A stretch of 37,929 nucleotides of DNA from an uncultured Burkholderiales bacterium (GCA_903828695.1 CAIKNE010000056.1:1-37929), one strand, 5' to 3'; shown: positions 11,204 to 20,592, counted from the stretch's first letter. The notes: generated by a model not told the origin, from the letters alone. Numbers and translations: made by a program.

Positions 11204-12149
11204 AAAGCTGCGCCGTGTCCACCGCATCAAACTTGTAGTTTGTACCGCAAAAATCACAGCTCACATCAATATCTTCGCGCTCACTCAAGATGCTCTGCGC
11301 CTCCTCTATCCCTAGGTTTTGTATCATCGCACCAACCCTGGCCCTAGAGCATGTACAACCAAAATGAGGCGTTAAATTTTGCTGCCCATCTAAGCTTAGA
11401 TGAGCCAGCTTTTCCTCCCAGTAAAGGCGGTGCAAGATTTGGTCTGAGCTCAAATTTAAAAGCTCTTGAACAGATAAACTGGCAGTCAAAATGGAGATGC
11501 GCTTGTAGTCCTCATTTTGATCTAACGCGTCCTCCTCAAATTCAATTTGTTTGCCGCCTAGGTTATCTTGCCCCTTAATCGGCATTCTTTGGATGAGTAA
11601 ACCTGCACAACTCGAATCGTCCGCGCCGAGCACCATCGTCGTATCGAGTTGCTCACTGCGGCGCATGTAGTGCTCCAAAATATCGCTCAACCGCTCAAAT
11701 GACACGCCATCATCATCTTCCAATGGCACAACGCCTTGATAGGGCTGTTGTCCAGGACGACGCGACTGGGGGTCATAGGTGATCGAGCAGCGCCCGCCGT
11801 GATTTTGGTTGATCATTTGGCTAAGGGCGGCACCCTCTAGCACTTGCCCAATCACCTTCGCGGTTGCGCGAACACGCAAATCGGGTTGTACCTCCACCAC
11901 GGCAACCTTCAGCGGTCCATCACCCCAAATTTGCAAAATCAAAGCACCGTCAAATTTAATATTGGACTGCAAAAGTACCGCTGCCGCAGTCATCTCGCCA
12001 AGGAGTGCACGAACAGACTGGGGATACTCACCCGTATCAGGATTGGTGCGCCTACGGGTCAAAATCTCGGCCCAAGTATCTTTCATTTGGACAAGAAAGC
12101 CGCGAACAGGTAACCCTTCAAAGATGAAGGGGGATACAGAATTAGTCAA
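11157..12149 (-). CDS. hslO: Hsp33 redox-regulated chaperone
   Basis: Cytoplasmic holdase chaperone activated by oxidative unfolding. 330 residues, slightly longer than the usual 290-300. The N-terminal domain begins [17 protein letters not shown] and contains [14 protein letters not shown]; the C-terminal redox switch has the zinc-binding cysteines in FGCTCSRAR and [11 protein letters not shown], so the four-Cys CxC...CxxC switch is complete. The start is TTG at 12149; it overlaps the end of the upstream carbonic-anhydrase-like gene by 8 bp, so the two form one transcript. The next in-frame Met is at residue 22, inside the conserved domain. The 3' end overlaps fumC on the other strand. Confidence 0.95.
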   Translation of the reverse strand: MTNSVSPFIFEGLPVRGFLVQMKDTWAEILTRRRTNPDTGEYPQSVRALLGEMTAAAVLLQSNIKFDGALILQIWGDGPLKVAVVEVQPDLRVRATAKVIGQVLEGAALSQMINQNHGGRCSITYDPQSRRPGQQPYQGVVPLEDDDGVSFERLSDILEHYMRRSEQLDTTMVLGADDSSCAGLLIQRMPIKGQDNLGGKQIEFEEDALDQNEDYKRISILTASLSVQELLNLSSDQILHRLYWEEKLAHLSLDGQQNLTPHFGCTCSRARVGAMIQNLGIEEAQSILSEREDIDVSCDFCGTNYKFDAVDTAQLFNSQNPQPPIPGVVH

Positions 12150-12666
12150 TCTTTTTCAAATCCTTATTGAAGCGTTTTGCGTTTAAAACATAACTAGGTG
12201 CTGACTTATTGATCCCGGCGATTTGCTCAGGAGAGAGTGTTTTCACCACTTTGGCAGGACTACCTAAAATCATTGATCCATCAGGAAACTCTTTGCCCTC
12301 TGTCACTAAAGATCCAGCACCCACGATAGAGTTTTTGCCTATCACGGCCCCGTTTAAAACGACAGAACCAATGCCAATTAAGGAGCCATCACCGATGGTG
12401 CACCCGTGAAGCGTAACCTGGTGCCCCACCGTCACGTTCTTACCCACGGTTAGGGGCTTCCCAAGGTCTGTGTGCAAGACGCACAGTTCTTGGACGTTAG
12501 ATCCCTCACCAATTTCGATGAGCTCGTTATCTCCCCTCAAAACCGCTCCAAACCAAACGCTCGCATCTTTGTGCAAATGCACTTTCCCAATGAGTTGAGC
12601 AGAATCTGCCACCCAAGCCCCTGCTTCAATCACGGGCGTTAAATCACCTAGCTGATAAATAGACAT
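12142..12666 (-). CDS. Gamma-class carbonic-anhydrase-like protein (left-handed beta-helix, YrdA/PaaY type)
   Basis: 174 residues from ATG 12666. The frame is open much further upstream, but that part overlaps the divergent DUF455 gene and matches nothing. Hexapeptide repeats run through residues about 18-150 (IGKVHLHKDASVWFGAVL, then VGKNVTVGHQVTLHGC and IGKNSIVGAGSLV). His65, His82 and His87 are in the places of the three metal ligands of gamma carbonic anhydrases, and GSPAKVVKTL ends the helix as in the family. Members form trimers; carbonic anhydrase activity is shown for only some. It leads into hslO with an 8-bp overlap. Confidence 0.9.
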   Translation of the reverse strand: MSIYQLGDLTPVIEAGAWVADSAQLIGKVHLHKDASVWFGAVLRGDNELIEIGEGSNVQELCVLHTDLGKPLTVGKNVTVGHQVTLHGCTIGDGSLIGIGSVVLNGAVIGKNSIVGAGSLVTEGKEFPDGSMILGSPAKVVKTLSPEQIAGINKSAPSYVLNAKRFNKDLKKID

Positions 12667-12712
12667 GACATTTCCCTTCAAAACATTGTCATTTGGTGCC
12701 AAAATTGTACCG

Positions 12713-13519
12713 ATGGAATTAAGACATTGTGCCCTAGAGGCCTTACAAGCGGACGAGCCCCTGCGTAAAGTGAGTTTGGTAAAGCAAATCTGGCTTGGCC
12801 GGGCTACATTGGTCACAGACCGTGTCCGGGAATGGAGCCCCGCGCAGGGCTCCGTGCCTGGGCGCCCCAAAAAACCAGAGCTCATCAACGCACGAGAGAT
12901 GCCCAAACGCTCCGCCTTCAATTCGCAGGGCTTGGCAACCCTCGTGCACGCCGTTTGTCATATCGAATTCAATGCTATCAATCTCGCCTTGGACGCTTTA
13001 TGGCGCTTTCCCAATATGCCTCAAAGGTACTATGACGACTGGTTAAGGGTCGCCTACGAGGAGTCCACCCATTTCGAGCTTTTAAGGCAATTGCTGGAAT
13101 CCTTGGGTTACCCCTACGGCAGCTTTCAAGCGCATGACGGTTTATGGGATATGTGTACCAAAACTGCGCACAGTGTGACTGCGCGAATGGCGCTTGTTCC
13201 AAGGACTCTGGAGGCCAGGGGACTGGATGTAACCCCTGTCATCCAAAAGAAGCTCCAAAGCGCTGGCAGCCCGGATGCGAAACGAGCTACAGAAATATTA
13301 GACATTATTTTGCGCGATGAAGTGGGCCATGTTGCCATTGGTAACTATTGGTTCAATTGGCTTTGTAATGAACAAGGAGTCGAGCCAACCCAATATTACT
13401 CAGAGCTTGCACGCAAGCATAAAGCTCCCAAGCCCAGGCCGCCTTTTAATTTAGAAGCAAGGCTACGAGCTGGCTTTACCCAGCAAGAGTTAAATGCGCT
13501 TGAAATCGCCGGCCAATAA
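12713..13519 (+). CDS. DUF455 family ferritin-like protein
   Basis: 268 residues from ATG 12713, placed 46 bp from the divergent start of the carbonic-anhydrase-like gene; an ATG at 12665 would overlap that start and is less likely. Features: an N-terminal basic region, GRPKKPELI, then AVCHIEFNAINLALDALWRF with a potential metal-ligand Glu/His pair, VAYEESTHFELLRQLLESLG (ExxH), and IILRDEVGHVAIGNYWFNWLC (ExxH). Two ExxH pairs on separate helices are the hallmark of di-iron ferritin-like folds. The biological role of DUF455 proteins is not established. It converges with xerD, ten bases away. Confidence 0.88.
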   Translation: MELRHCALEALQADEPLRKVSLVKQIWLGRATLVTDRVREWSPAQGSVPGRPKKPELINAREMPKRSAFNSQGLATLVHAVCHIEFNAINLALDALWRFPNMPQRYYDDWLRVAYEESTHFELLRQLLESLGYPYGSFQAHDGLWDMCTKTAHSVTARMALVPRTLEARGLDVTPVIQKKLQSAGSPDAKRATEILDIILRDEVGHVAIGNYWFNWLCNEQGVEPTQYYSELARKHKAPKPRPPFNLEARLRAGFTQQELNALEIAGQ

Positions 13520-13529
13520 CTAACCAAGA

Positions 13530-14663
13530 CTAGCCTCTTGGATGGTGAACAGCGTGTAAGCTTTTCAAGCGCTCTTTTGCAACGTGTGTGTAAATTGTCG
13601 TTGTAGAGATATCGGCATGACCCAGCAGCATCTGGACAGCCCTTAGGTCTGCACCGTGATTGAGCAAATGAGTAGCAAACGCGTGGCGCAGCGTATGTGG
13701 CGAGATGGGCGCGGCAATACCTGCAATTTGTGCATACCGTTTGATTAAATTCCAAAACATGATGCGCGACATGCCTGAGCCGCGTCTGGTGACGAATAGA
13801 TACTGGGTTTGCTGAGCTTGCAAAAGTTCTGAACGCGCTTGTTTTAAGTACTTTTCAAGCCAAATTCCTGCCTCCTCCCCAAATGGGACCATCCGTTCTT
13901 TCTGGCCCTTGCCCATCACCGTAATGACATTCTCTCTAAGCCCCAGCTCAAAGCTCTTCACATTGACCAACTCAGACACCCGAAGTCCACTGGCGTAAAG
14001 GAGTTCGAGCATCGCTTTGTCTCTCAGACCAAGCGGCGTCTGTGTATTCGGTGCATTCAGCAAAGCCTCAACATGTGCCTCGGTTAAGCTCTTTGGAACA
14101 CGCAACGGGGTTCGAGCAGCCAGGAGTTTAAGGGTGGGATCTTCAAGGATTAATGACTCGCGCTGCGCCCACCTAAAAAAGCGACGAAACACGGTTAGAC
14201 GCCTATTTGCACTGGTCGCTTTGGAGCTCATAAAACGAACCGCAAAATACTCCTGCACACTTGCCTCTAAGCAACCTAGCAACGATTCACCCTTGCCCTG
14301 CAACCAAAGTGAGAACTGGGACAGATCTATTTTGTACGCGCTTAAGGTATTTCGAGATAACCCCTCCTCAAGCCATAAAGCGTTTGAGAATTTTTCAATG
14401 ACCGGATCCATTGCAACCAAAGTGTCGATGGACTTTGGCCTGCCAAGCTTAGGTTTGGAGGGGCTAGAGGTGTTCTTTGCCCTCATCCCTTTATCACCAG
14501 GTTGATCCACTTTATCAGGCGCGACCAAACTGGCATATTTGGGGGGGCGTCCTCGCCTAGCTCTTATTATCTCGCCGCCTACGGGATTTTCCAGGTCGCC
14601 ACTTTTATCGCCCGACCAAGCATCACGATCTAAGCCGTGCTTTGTCGGCTTTTGGGTTGTCAT
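13530..14663 (-). CDS. xerD: Tyrosine recombinase XerD with long N-terminal extension
   Basis: Works with XerC at dif to resolve chromosome dimers. The core starts at MDPVIEKFSNALWLEEGLS (ATG at 14411, 293 residues, the normal XerD length) with an N-terminal SAM-like core-binding domain, then the catalytic domain: Arg in ASGLRVSEL, Lys in GKGQKER, HTLRHAFATHLL, and LLGHADISTTTIYTHV with the Tyr nucleophile. The frame is open for 84 further codons from ATG 14663 (GTG at 14666), and this part is basic and low in complexity with two AT-hook-like cores, RRGRPPKYAS and PKLGRPKS. No start has a good ribosome binding site, so the extension may or may not be translated. xerC is not in the window. Confidence 0.9.
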   Translation of the reverse strand: MTTQKPTKHGLDRDAWSGDKSGDLENPVGGEIIRARRGRPPKYASLVAPDKVDQPGDKGMRAKNTSSPSKPKLGRPKSIDTLVAMDPVIEKFSNALWLEEGLSRNTLSAYKIDLSQFSLWLQGKGESLLGCLEASVQEYFAVRFMSSKATSANRRLTVFRRFFRWAQRESLILEDPTLKLLAARTPLRVPKSLTEAHVEALLNAPNTQTPLGLRDKAMLELLYASGLRVSELVNVKSFELGLRENVITVMGKGQKERMVPFGEEAGIWLEKYLKQARSELLQAQQTQYLFVTRRGSGMSRIMFWNLIKRYAQIAGIAAPISPHTLRHAFATHLLNHGADLRAVQMLLGHADISTTTIYTHVAKERLKSLHAVHHPRG

Positions 14664-14714
14664 CACTTGTTTGCTGAGCAGGACACTGCGCTGAACTGGG
14701 GTAGTACAAAGAAA

Positions 14715-15692
14715 TTAATCGAGTTTTAATTTCTGATTCTCAACCACTCTCTTATATACCTCGAACTCAGCTTTGATTTGCTGCGCAAACTGCTCTGGTG
14801 TGTTGCCAATGATAATGGAGCCAGTATCTTCAATACGTTTTCTAACGGCTGGATCCTCCAGAGCTTTTAAAACGGCTGCGTGTATTTTCTCAACCACCTC
14901 CTTTGGCATTCCCTTGGGTCCATAAATGCCGTAATACGCCATACGGTTAACAGGCTCGAGTCCAACCTCTTTAAAAGTTGGTACGTTGGGCAAAACAGCC
15001 AAACGCTGAGGCGCTGCAACCACAATGGGGACTAGACGCCCCTCTTTAATGAACGGCAATGCAGAGGGCAAATTATCAAAAATCATCGGCACTTGTCCAG
15101 CGACCGTGTCATTTAAAGCGGGACCTGCTCCGCGGTAAGGAATATGCGTAATGAAGGAGCCAGAGAGATTTTTAAAGAGTTCGGTTTGCAAGTGCCCAAT
15201 ACCCCCCGTACCAGAGGAGGAGTAAGAGTACTGACCAGGATTTTTATGAATCACATCTATGAAAGTTTTATAGTCCTTTGCGGGAAATGAGGGGTGCACA
15301 GCAATTACATTAGGCGTCGCCGCAATATTCACGATGGGTGTGAAATCAGTTAAGACGTTGTAAGGAATCTTAGGATTGATGGCTGGATTGGCTGCGGTGG
15401 TTGATACAGTTGCCACGCCAAGCGAATAACCGTCAGGTGGGGACTTTGCGGTCTCTAACGCCCCGACCACTCCGCCACCGCCTGGTTTATTATCAACAAT
15501 AACGCTTTGGCCTAGAATTCGTCCTAATGGCTCTGCTATTACACGGGCAACTATGTCGGTTGTACCGCCCGCGGCAAAAGGAACCAATAATTTAATCGGT
15601 TTGCTGGGATAGTTTTGAGAAAAGACACTGGTGCTAAGAGCACACATCAAAACCGCACTAAAGAGACGAGCGCGTTGATTTGCAAGAAACAT
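14715..15692 (-). CDS. Bug/TctC-family periplasmic solute-binding protein
   Basis: 325 residues, ATG at 15692 with GGGAG seven bases before it. A signal peptide covers about residues 1-25 (basic start, then LFSAVLMCALSTSVF). The mature part starts YPSKPIKLLVPFAAGGTTDIVAR, the standard Bug N-terminus, and has VIVDNKPGGGGVVGA and YSYSSSGTGGIGHLQ, which form the ligand cleft. Family knowledge: Bug proteins bind carboxylates and similar small molecules; some feed TctAB transporters, but most are orphans. No tctA or tctB is here. It is divergent from the AEC transporter gene across a 123-bp region with a long inverted repeat. The ligand cannot be told from sequence. Confidence 0.93.
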   Translation of the reverse strand: MFLANQRARLFSAVLMCALSTSVFSQNYPSKPIKLLVPFAAGGTTDIVARVIAEPLGRILGQSVIVDNKPGGGGVVGALETAKSPPDGYSLGVATVSTTAANPAINPKIPYNVLTDFTPIVNIAATPNVIAVHPSFPAKDYKTFIDVIHKNPGQYSYSSSGTGGIGHLQTELFKNLSGSFITHIPYRGAGPALNDTVAGQVPMIFDNLPSALPFIKEGRLVPIVVAAPQRLAVLPNVPTFKEVGLEPVNRMAYYGIYGPKGMPKEVVEKIHAAVLKALEDPAVRKRIEDTGSIIIGNTPEQFAQQIKAEFEVYKRVVENQKLKLD

Positions 15693-15738
15693 TCATTACT
15701 CCCAATATTGCGAAAAATCTACAATTAAAAATATGTAC

Positions 15739-15770
15739 GCATAATTATCTTATGAAAAAAATTATTATGC
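15739..15770. promoter_or_regulatory. Inverted repeat between the Bug and AEC transporter genes
   Basis: GCATAATTAT at 15739-15748 and ATTATTATGC at 15761-15770 pair at nine of ten positions around a 12-base spacer. Placed between divergent starts of two transport-related genes, it is a plausible shared operator. It could also just be a structured A/T-rich promoter region. Confidence 0.5.
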
Positions 15771-15815
15771 CTATCGCTCCATAAAAATGCTCCTATTTGA
15801 ACTATCCTTTGAGCG

Positions 15816-16718
15816 GTGAATTACATAACCTTATTATTGCCGGATTTTTTGCTAATCCTAAGTGGATACTTGCTGTGCCGGTTCACAGCACTTAACGAGC
15901 GCATCTGGGCTCCCGTGGAGAGCTTGGTATATTTCCTCTTGTTCCCAGCCCTGTTATTCACCTCTATCGTTAAAAGCCGAATAGAGCTTGGTTCCATCTT
16001 GTTCCTGAGTTGTGGCTTGGGCGTCACTTTGTGCGCCGTAGGATGCTCAGTGTTTGTATTGCCTCGCATGCCGCTCGTACGCGAGTACGTCCTGCCAAGG
16101 TCTCACGCTGGTGGCGCGCAAATCGCCTACCGCTTTAACTCATTTATTGCCCTGTCGCTGAGCGAGAGACTAGGGGGATCACAAGGACTTTTTTTGATGG
16201 CGATGCTGATCGCTGTCTGCGTACCCATTGTTAACGTCTTTGCTGTTTGGCCCATGGCCAAACAATCGGATCGCCAATTCTTCGCAGAGCTCAGGCAAAA
16301 CCCCCTCATCGTCACCACAGTTTTAGCACTTTGCTTTAACTTCAGCGGCCTTGAAATTCCTAAATTGATTGAGCCGACCTTGACCCGTTTGGGTGCGTCC
16401 TCTATTGTGCTGGGCCTGATGGCCGCGGGGGCCGGACTCAAGTGGCAACACCTGAGCAGGGATAAGGTCCTGAGTGTCTCGCTCCTATCGATCCGACATA
16501 TCCTCTCACCTATTTTGTGCATTTTGCTGCTGCACTTTGTGTCATTCTCCAGTACCGAGGCTCAAATACTGGTGACCTTCTCGGCACTCCCAACCGCCTC
16601 AAGTTGCTATGTTTTAGCCTCTCGCATGGGCTATAACGGCCCCTATGTAGCGGGACTTGTCACTCTCTCAGTTCTGCTGGGTATGCTCAGCATACCCCTT
16701 GCACTCAGCGCCGTCTAG
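15816..16718 (+). CDS. AEC family transporter (auxin efflux carrier-like permease)
   Basis: 300 residues from a GTG start at 15816. Very hydrophobic with about ten predicted membrane segments in two groups of five, the AEC/BASS-like inverted-repeat layout. Family-like stretches: SLVYFLLFPALLFTSIV around residues 36-52, FNSFIALSLSERLGGSQGLF around 106-125, and LAALPTASSCYV-like ALPTASSCYVLASRMGYN near 256-273. AEC members of bacteria include malonate and malate exporters or importers, so a carboxylate is a fair guess, and the neighbouring Bug protein fits that, but the substrate is unproven. Converges with murB 15 bases away. Confidence 0.9.
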   Translation: MNYITLLLPDFLLILSGYLLCRFTALNERIWAPVESLVYFLLFPALLFTSIVKSRIELGSILFLSCGLGVTLCAVGCSVFVLPRMPLVREYVLPRSHAGGAQIAYRFNSFIALSLSERLGGSQGLFLMAMLIAVCVPIVNVFAVWPMAKQSDRQFFAELRQNPLIVTTVLALCFNFSGLEIPKLIEPTLTRLGASSIVLGLMAAGAGLKWQHLSRDKVLSVSLLSIRHILSPILCILLLHFVSFSSTEAQILVTFSALPTASSCYVLASRMGYNGPYVAGLVTLSVLLGMLSIPLALSAV

Positions 16719-16733
16719 GGCCAGAGGGACGAC

Positions 16734-17798
16734 TCAGACCACCACTGGTTCGATCTCTAGTCGAATTCCAAATCGCTCGTAAACGCTGGTCTGAATGGCC
16801 TGCGCTAAGGTCACGACCTCCCCTCCGGTACAGGGCCTAGCAGGTCCGCCTTTGTTGACCAATACCAGGGCTTGTTTTTCGTAAACACCTGCATGCCCGA
16901 CCGTTTTACCCCTCCATCCACAAGCATCGATCAGCCATGCAGCGGCAAGTTTAAATTCTCCGTTACTCAGTTGGTAGTGAACAAGCTTGGGTTCACGCGC
17001 AATAATATCTGCACACTGATCAGCAGTGACTGTCGGGTTTTTAAAGAAACTACCGGCGTTACCAATCACCTCCGGCTGGGGCAGCTTGGCCCTGCGGATA
17101 GAGCAAACCCAATCAAAGATTTGCATAGGCGTGGGTTGATTAAGTCCAGTCTCAATCACTCGTTTGTGCAAATCAGCGTACCCCAGTTCTGCGCGCCACT
17201 GCTTTGGCAATCGAAACCGAACGCGAGTGATGATCGCGCGCCCGGCGAGACCCATGCTCGAGGAGGCTGCGACCCGCTGTCCAGGGCCGTGCTTGAAAAC
17301 GGAATCTCTGTAGCCAAAACCGCAGTGAATGGCCTCCAGGCACATCCTCTCTCCCGTTTCCAAATGAACGGCGTCCAAAGATTCGAACCTGTCTTGTAAC
17401 TCAACGCCGTAAGCGCCAATATTTTGCACAGGGCAAGATCCTACCAACCCAGGGATGAGGGCCATGTTCTCCAACCCTGGCCAGCCGTTCTCAAGCGTCC
17501 ACTTCACGAATTCATGCCAGTTCTCCCCAGCATCCGCTTCGATGATCCAAGCCTTAGCATCCTCACTCACCAAGCGCTTACCCATCATCTCCATTTTGAG
17601 GACTAAGGGCTTCACATCCGCGGTAATCACGATGTTGCTGCCCCCTCCCAAAATGAATTTCGGGGAGCTCTTGAGCAGTGGGTCTTGCAAAATAGAATCT
17701 ATATCCGCCTCGGATTTGATGCGCACGAGGCTCAGGGCTTTGGCCTCAATGCCAAAGGTGTTGTAAGATTTGAGGGAAATGTTTTGTTCGACAATCAT
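16734..17798 (-). CDS. murB: UDP-N-acetylenolpyruvoylglucosamine reductase
   Basis: FAD- and NADPH-dependent second step of UDP-N-acetylmuramic acid synthesis for peptidoglycan. 354 residues, the E. coli type I length. FAD-domain features: NTFGIEAKA near residue 13, LGGGSNIVI at about 50-58, and [10 protein letters not shown]. Catalytic region: YRDSVFK, with the proton-donor Ser in NAGSFFKNP, and a C-terminal IEPVVV. The ATG at 17798 is 36 bp from the divergent yajQ start, so both promoters must overlap. The product acts in the cytoplasm. Confidence 0.96.
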   Translation of the reverse strand: MIVEQNISLKSYNTFGIEAKALSLVRIKSEADIDSILQDPLLKSSPKFILGGGSNIVITADVKPLVLKMEMMGKRLVSEDAKAWIIEADAGENWHEFVKWTLENGWPGLENMALIPGLVGSCPVQNIGAYGVELQDRFESLDAVHLETGERMCLEAIHCGFGYRDSVFKHGPGQRVAASSSMGLAGRAIITRVRFRLPKQWRAELGYADLHKRVIETGLNQPTPMQIFDWVCSIRRAKLPQPEVIGNAGSFFKNPTVTADQCADIIAREPKLVHYQLSNGEFKLAAAWLIDACGWRGKTVGHAGVYEKQALVLVNKGGPARPCTGGEVVTLAQAIQTSVYERFGIRLEIEPVVV

Positions 17799-17834
17799 GG
17801 CAGAATTGTCGCATTCTCACAAAGGACTTTTTTT

Positions 17835-18320
17835 ATGCCTTCTTTTGATGCTGTTTGCGAAGCCAATTTAGTAGAAGTTAAGAATGCGGTCGAAAACTCG
17901 GCCAAAGAAATTGGCACCCGTTTTGACTTCAAAGGTACCAGCGCCGCCGTTGAACTCAAAGACAGTGAAATCACCGTTTTTGGTGACTCTGCGTTCCAAA
18001 TCACCCAAATTGAGGACATATTACAAAGCAAACTCACCAAGCGTGGTGTAGATGTGCGTTTCCTTGACAAACAAGAGATTCAAAAAATCGGCGGTGACAA
18101 GGTCAAAGTCTTGGTAAAAGTCAAAAAAGGGATTGCCGGTGAGGACGCCAAAAAACTTCAACGCCTGATCAAAGATAGTAAACTCAAAGTGCAAGCTGCC
18201 ATACAAGGCGACGCAGTCAGGGTTACGGGCGCTAAGCGGGATGATCTTCAAAGTGCAATGGCGCTCATCAAAAAAGATCTAAGCGATTTGCCCTTGAGCT
18301 TTGATAATTTTAGAGACTAA
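17835..18320 (+). CDS. yajQ: YajQ family nucleotide-binding protein
   Basis: 161 residues from ATG 17835, where the sequence begins [19 protein letters not shown] as in YajQ proteins; the frame is open further upstream inside murB but that part is not conserved. Family-typical stretches are [14 protein letters not shown] [41 protein letters not shown] and the C-terminal [12 protein letters not shown]. The fold is two ferredoxin-like domains. Some relatives bind cyclic di-GMP and influence transcription; whether this one does is unknown. It converges with plsY. Confidence 0.94.
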   Translation: MPSFDAVCEANLVEVKNAVENSAKEIGTRFDFKGTSAAVELKDSEITVFGDSAFQITQIEDILQSKLTKRGVDVRFLDKQEIQKIGGDKVKVLVKVKKGIAGEDAKKLQRLIKDSKLKVQAAIQGDAVRVTGAKRDDLQSAMALIKKDLSDLPLSFDNFRD

Positions 18321-18369
18321 CGAACAAGAACAAACGCGTTCGAGACCCCGGGTAGGGTGAGTTAATTGC

Positions 18370-19101
18370 TTACTGACTTGTAGTTTTTTTACCAAAAATC
18401 TTGCCCTCCTCGCCAGCCAAAAGACGGGCAATGTTTTCTCTGTGCCTGTAAATAAGCAGCACAGCCATCAAAGCCGCAGCAAGAGCAAGTGGCCAAGGAT
18501 TGGTGCTCATTTGTCCCTGCTCATCGGTCCACACGAACATGGCGCCTAGGACCAAGTACACAGGCGCTAGGGCTGCGCTGATGAGCGCGGAGAGTGAGGA
18601 GTAACGCGTTAGAGCAGCTACAGCTATCCAAGTCAAGAGCACGCAAAGACCGAGCATGGGTTGCATGCCCAGCAACAATCCAGCCGCGGTTGCCACACCC
18701 TTTCCGCCTTTGAACCCAAAGAACACGGGCCAAAGATGGCCGGCAAAAGCGCTGATCGCAACTCCAGAAATCAACCAATTTGCAAAGCTTGTCTCAATTA
18801 CTGTATGGGTATCTAAGCCCATGCTTGAGAAGTCATACACAGGGTTTTGCAGCACGTAAGCTTTTGCGATCACAAGCGGCACCCAGCCTTTGAATCCGTC
18901 TAGCACCAAGGTTGCAAGAGCCGCGAGCTTGTTACCCGTTCGCAGCACATTTGTTGCCCCGGGGTTGTGACTACCAAAAGTGCGAGGATCTTTCAAACCC
19001 ACCACTCGACTAACAACCACAGCGAATGAGACCGATCCACATAGGTACGCAAATACAGTCCAAGCTAAGCCGTAAATTAACAATGCCAAATATTGATTCA
19101 T
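18370..19101 (-). CDS. plsY: Glycerol-3-phosphate acyltransferase PlsY
   Basis: Integral membrane enzyme that moves an acyl group from acyl-phosphate to glycerol 3-phosphate, starting phospholipid synthesis. 243 residues from ATG 19101, with GGGGATC upstream; earlier in-frame codons are not conserved. The three PlsY signatures are seen: GSVSFAVVVSRVVGL with DPRTFGSHNPGATNVLR, LDGFKGWVPLVIAK, and FFGFKGGKGVATAAGLLLG. About five to six membrane segments. Slightly longer than the usual 200-220 residues, with an extended loop of about 20 residues before the third signature and a basic C-terminal tail. Its 5' end lies just 23 bases after the stop of the aldo/keto reductase gene on the same strand. 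Confidence 0.95.
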   Translation of the reverse strand: MNQYLALLIYGLAWTVFAYLCGSVSFAVVVSRVVGLKDPRTFGSHNPGATNVLRTGNKLAALATLVLDGFKGWVPLVIAKAYVLQNPVYDFSSMGLDTHTVIETSFANWLISGVAISAFAGHLWPVFFGFKGGKGVATAAGLLLGMQPMLGLCVLLTWIAVAALTRYSSLSALISAALAPVYLVLGAMFVWTDEQGQMSTNPWPLALAAALMAVLLIYRHRENIARLLAGEEGKIFGKKTTSQ

Positions 19102-19124
19102 AAAGTGATCCCCAGTTGGACTGC

Positions 19125-20201
19125 TTAGACAGCGGGATCGCGGTGGATCCAACGAATATGGTCGATCTTTGCGAGCAGTTCGGGGCTGAGCGTTGTACCA
19201 AATGCTTGTAAGTTCTCATCAAGTTGCTGAGTACTTGTCACACCAATGATGGTGCTTTGAACACGCCACTGGGTGTAGCAAAAAGCAAGTGCCATCTGGG
19301 TGGGCGTCATGCCGTTGTCTAACGCAAGTTGGTTGTACAGGCGAGACACATCTAACGCCTCTTGGCGTCCCCAGCGCTGTTTACGAACAGATTCGTATTT
19401 GGCAATGCGCCCCTCCTTGGGTGCAGTTGCTCCTACTGTTCCACTCGCGTCATATTTACCCGTTAAGAGTCCAAACCCAAGGGGTGAGTAAGCCAGTAGA
19501 GCCACATTCAAACGGTGCAAAGTCTCATCCAGTGCATTCTCAACCGTTCTATTGATTAAGCAGTAAGGATTTTGAACACTCACCACTTGGGGTAGGTTGT
19601 GCATTTGAGCTAAGCGCACAAACTCGTGCACACCGTAAGGAGTTTCGTTTGACAGTCCTATGTAGCGAATTTTGCCCTGCTTGACAAGCGCACCTAACGC
19701 CTCGAGTTGCTCGTGAATGCTGGTTGCACTGGTCTCTAATTTGGGATCATAGTACATAGCACCAAATGCTGGGACGTGCCGCTCAGGCCAATGGATTTGA
19801 TACAAATCGATCACATCCGTTTGCAACCGACGCAGACTCCCCTCACAGGAACTCAATATATCTTGAGCCGTCATGCCTGTACCCTTACGAACCCAGGGCA
19901 TCCCTCTGGCAGAGCCAGCCACTTTGCTGGCTAAAGTGATCTTCGAGCGTCGTCCTCTGTCCTTCGCAAACCAATTACCAATAATAGTCTCTGTCGATCC
20001 AAAGGTGGCCTCTGCGGTGGGTACAGAGTAAATCTCAGCCGTATCAAAGAAATTAATTCCGCGCTCTAGCGATAAATCCATGATCGCGTGAGCGTCCTTC
20101 TCACTGACTTGCTCACCAAAGGTCATCGTTCCCAGACAAATGGGGGGAACGCGCAGTTCACTGTTACCGAGTTGAACGGGGGTAAATTTCAAGTTTGTCA
20201 T
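19125..20201 (-). CDS. tas: NADP(H)-dependent aldo/keto reductase, Tas type
   Basis: 358 residues from ATG 20201; the frame opens 30 codons earlier but that region is not conserved. Resembles E. coli Tas over its length: ICLGTMTFGEQVSEKDAH, the active-site FFDTAEIYSVPT (Asp and Tyr), KITLASKVAG (Lys), DLYQIHWPERHVP (His), KIRYIGLSNETPYGVHEF, VQNPYCLINR and AYSPLGFGLLTGKY. Family knowledge: AKR superfamily TIM barrel using NADPH to reduce aldehydes; the physiological substrate of Tas is not established. plsY follows on the same strand. Confidence 0.9.
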   Translation of the reverse strand: MTNLKFTPVQLGNSELRVPPICLGTMTFGEQVSEKDAHAIMDLSLERGINFFDTAEIYSVPTAEATFGSTETIIGNWFAKDRGRRSKITLASKVAGSARGMPWVRKGTGMTAQDILSSCEGSLRRLQTDVIDLYQIHWPERHVPAFGAMYYDPKLETSATSIHEQLEALGALVKQGKIRYIGLSNETPYGVHEFVRLAQMHNLPQVVSVQNPYCLINRTVENALDETLHRLNVALLAYSPLGFGLLTGKYDASGTVGATAPKEGRIAKYESVRKQRWGRQEALDVSRLYNQLALDNGMTPTQMALAFCYTQWRVQSTIIGVTSTQQLDENLQAFGTTLSPELLAKIDHIRWIHRDPAV

Positions 20202-20592
20202 AGTGTTTGGTTTGATGTCAGAGTTTAAGATACAAGAGTAAGAGGTAGGACAAAAGAACAACCGAGTAATTCTAAATTGTTTCTCATGCAATTAGGCGTT
20301 AAGGATGTTAAGGGGTGGATTGAGGGGCGTCAAAGTCGCAGTGATTAATCGCTAGGTCTTGCCGTGCAATCGGCAAACGATAGCCAAGCTTAGCACTTAA
20401 AAATGTCGTCTACGCAACCCCTTGTGGGAACAATAAATTGCTGCGGCGTGCCTGGCTTGCATCAAATGAACACCCTATTTCCCGGCGGTCCCGAACTGGA
20501 ATGCAATCAATGCGAAAATAACTCAAAGACTGTTAACCTGTAAGAGCTTCATTAAAACGCCCAGACTCCCCCCTTATTCAATAAGTTAGCCC
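20202..20592. other. 391-bp intergenic region between tas and the alpha/beta hydrolase gene
   Basis: Divergent region with no credible gene; the longest ATG frames are about 20 codons. It holds a near-palindrome AGTGATTAATCGCT at 20340-20353 and a perfect stem TTGCCG (20359-20364) with CGGCAA (20371-20376) around a 6-base loop, not followed by a T-run. Promoters for both flanking genes should be here, but I cannot place either with confidence. Confidence 0.5.

Noticed and set aside
12667-12921. N-terminal extension of the carbonic-anhydrase-like protein (85 residues upstream of ATG 12666)
   Set aside because: It would overlap the DUF455 gene on the other strand, and the conserved protein begins at ATG 12666.
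20359-20376. Terminator at the TTGCCG/CGGCAA stem in the tas/hydrolase gap
   Set aside because: The stem is perfect but only 6 bp and no T-run follows on either strand.
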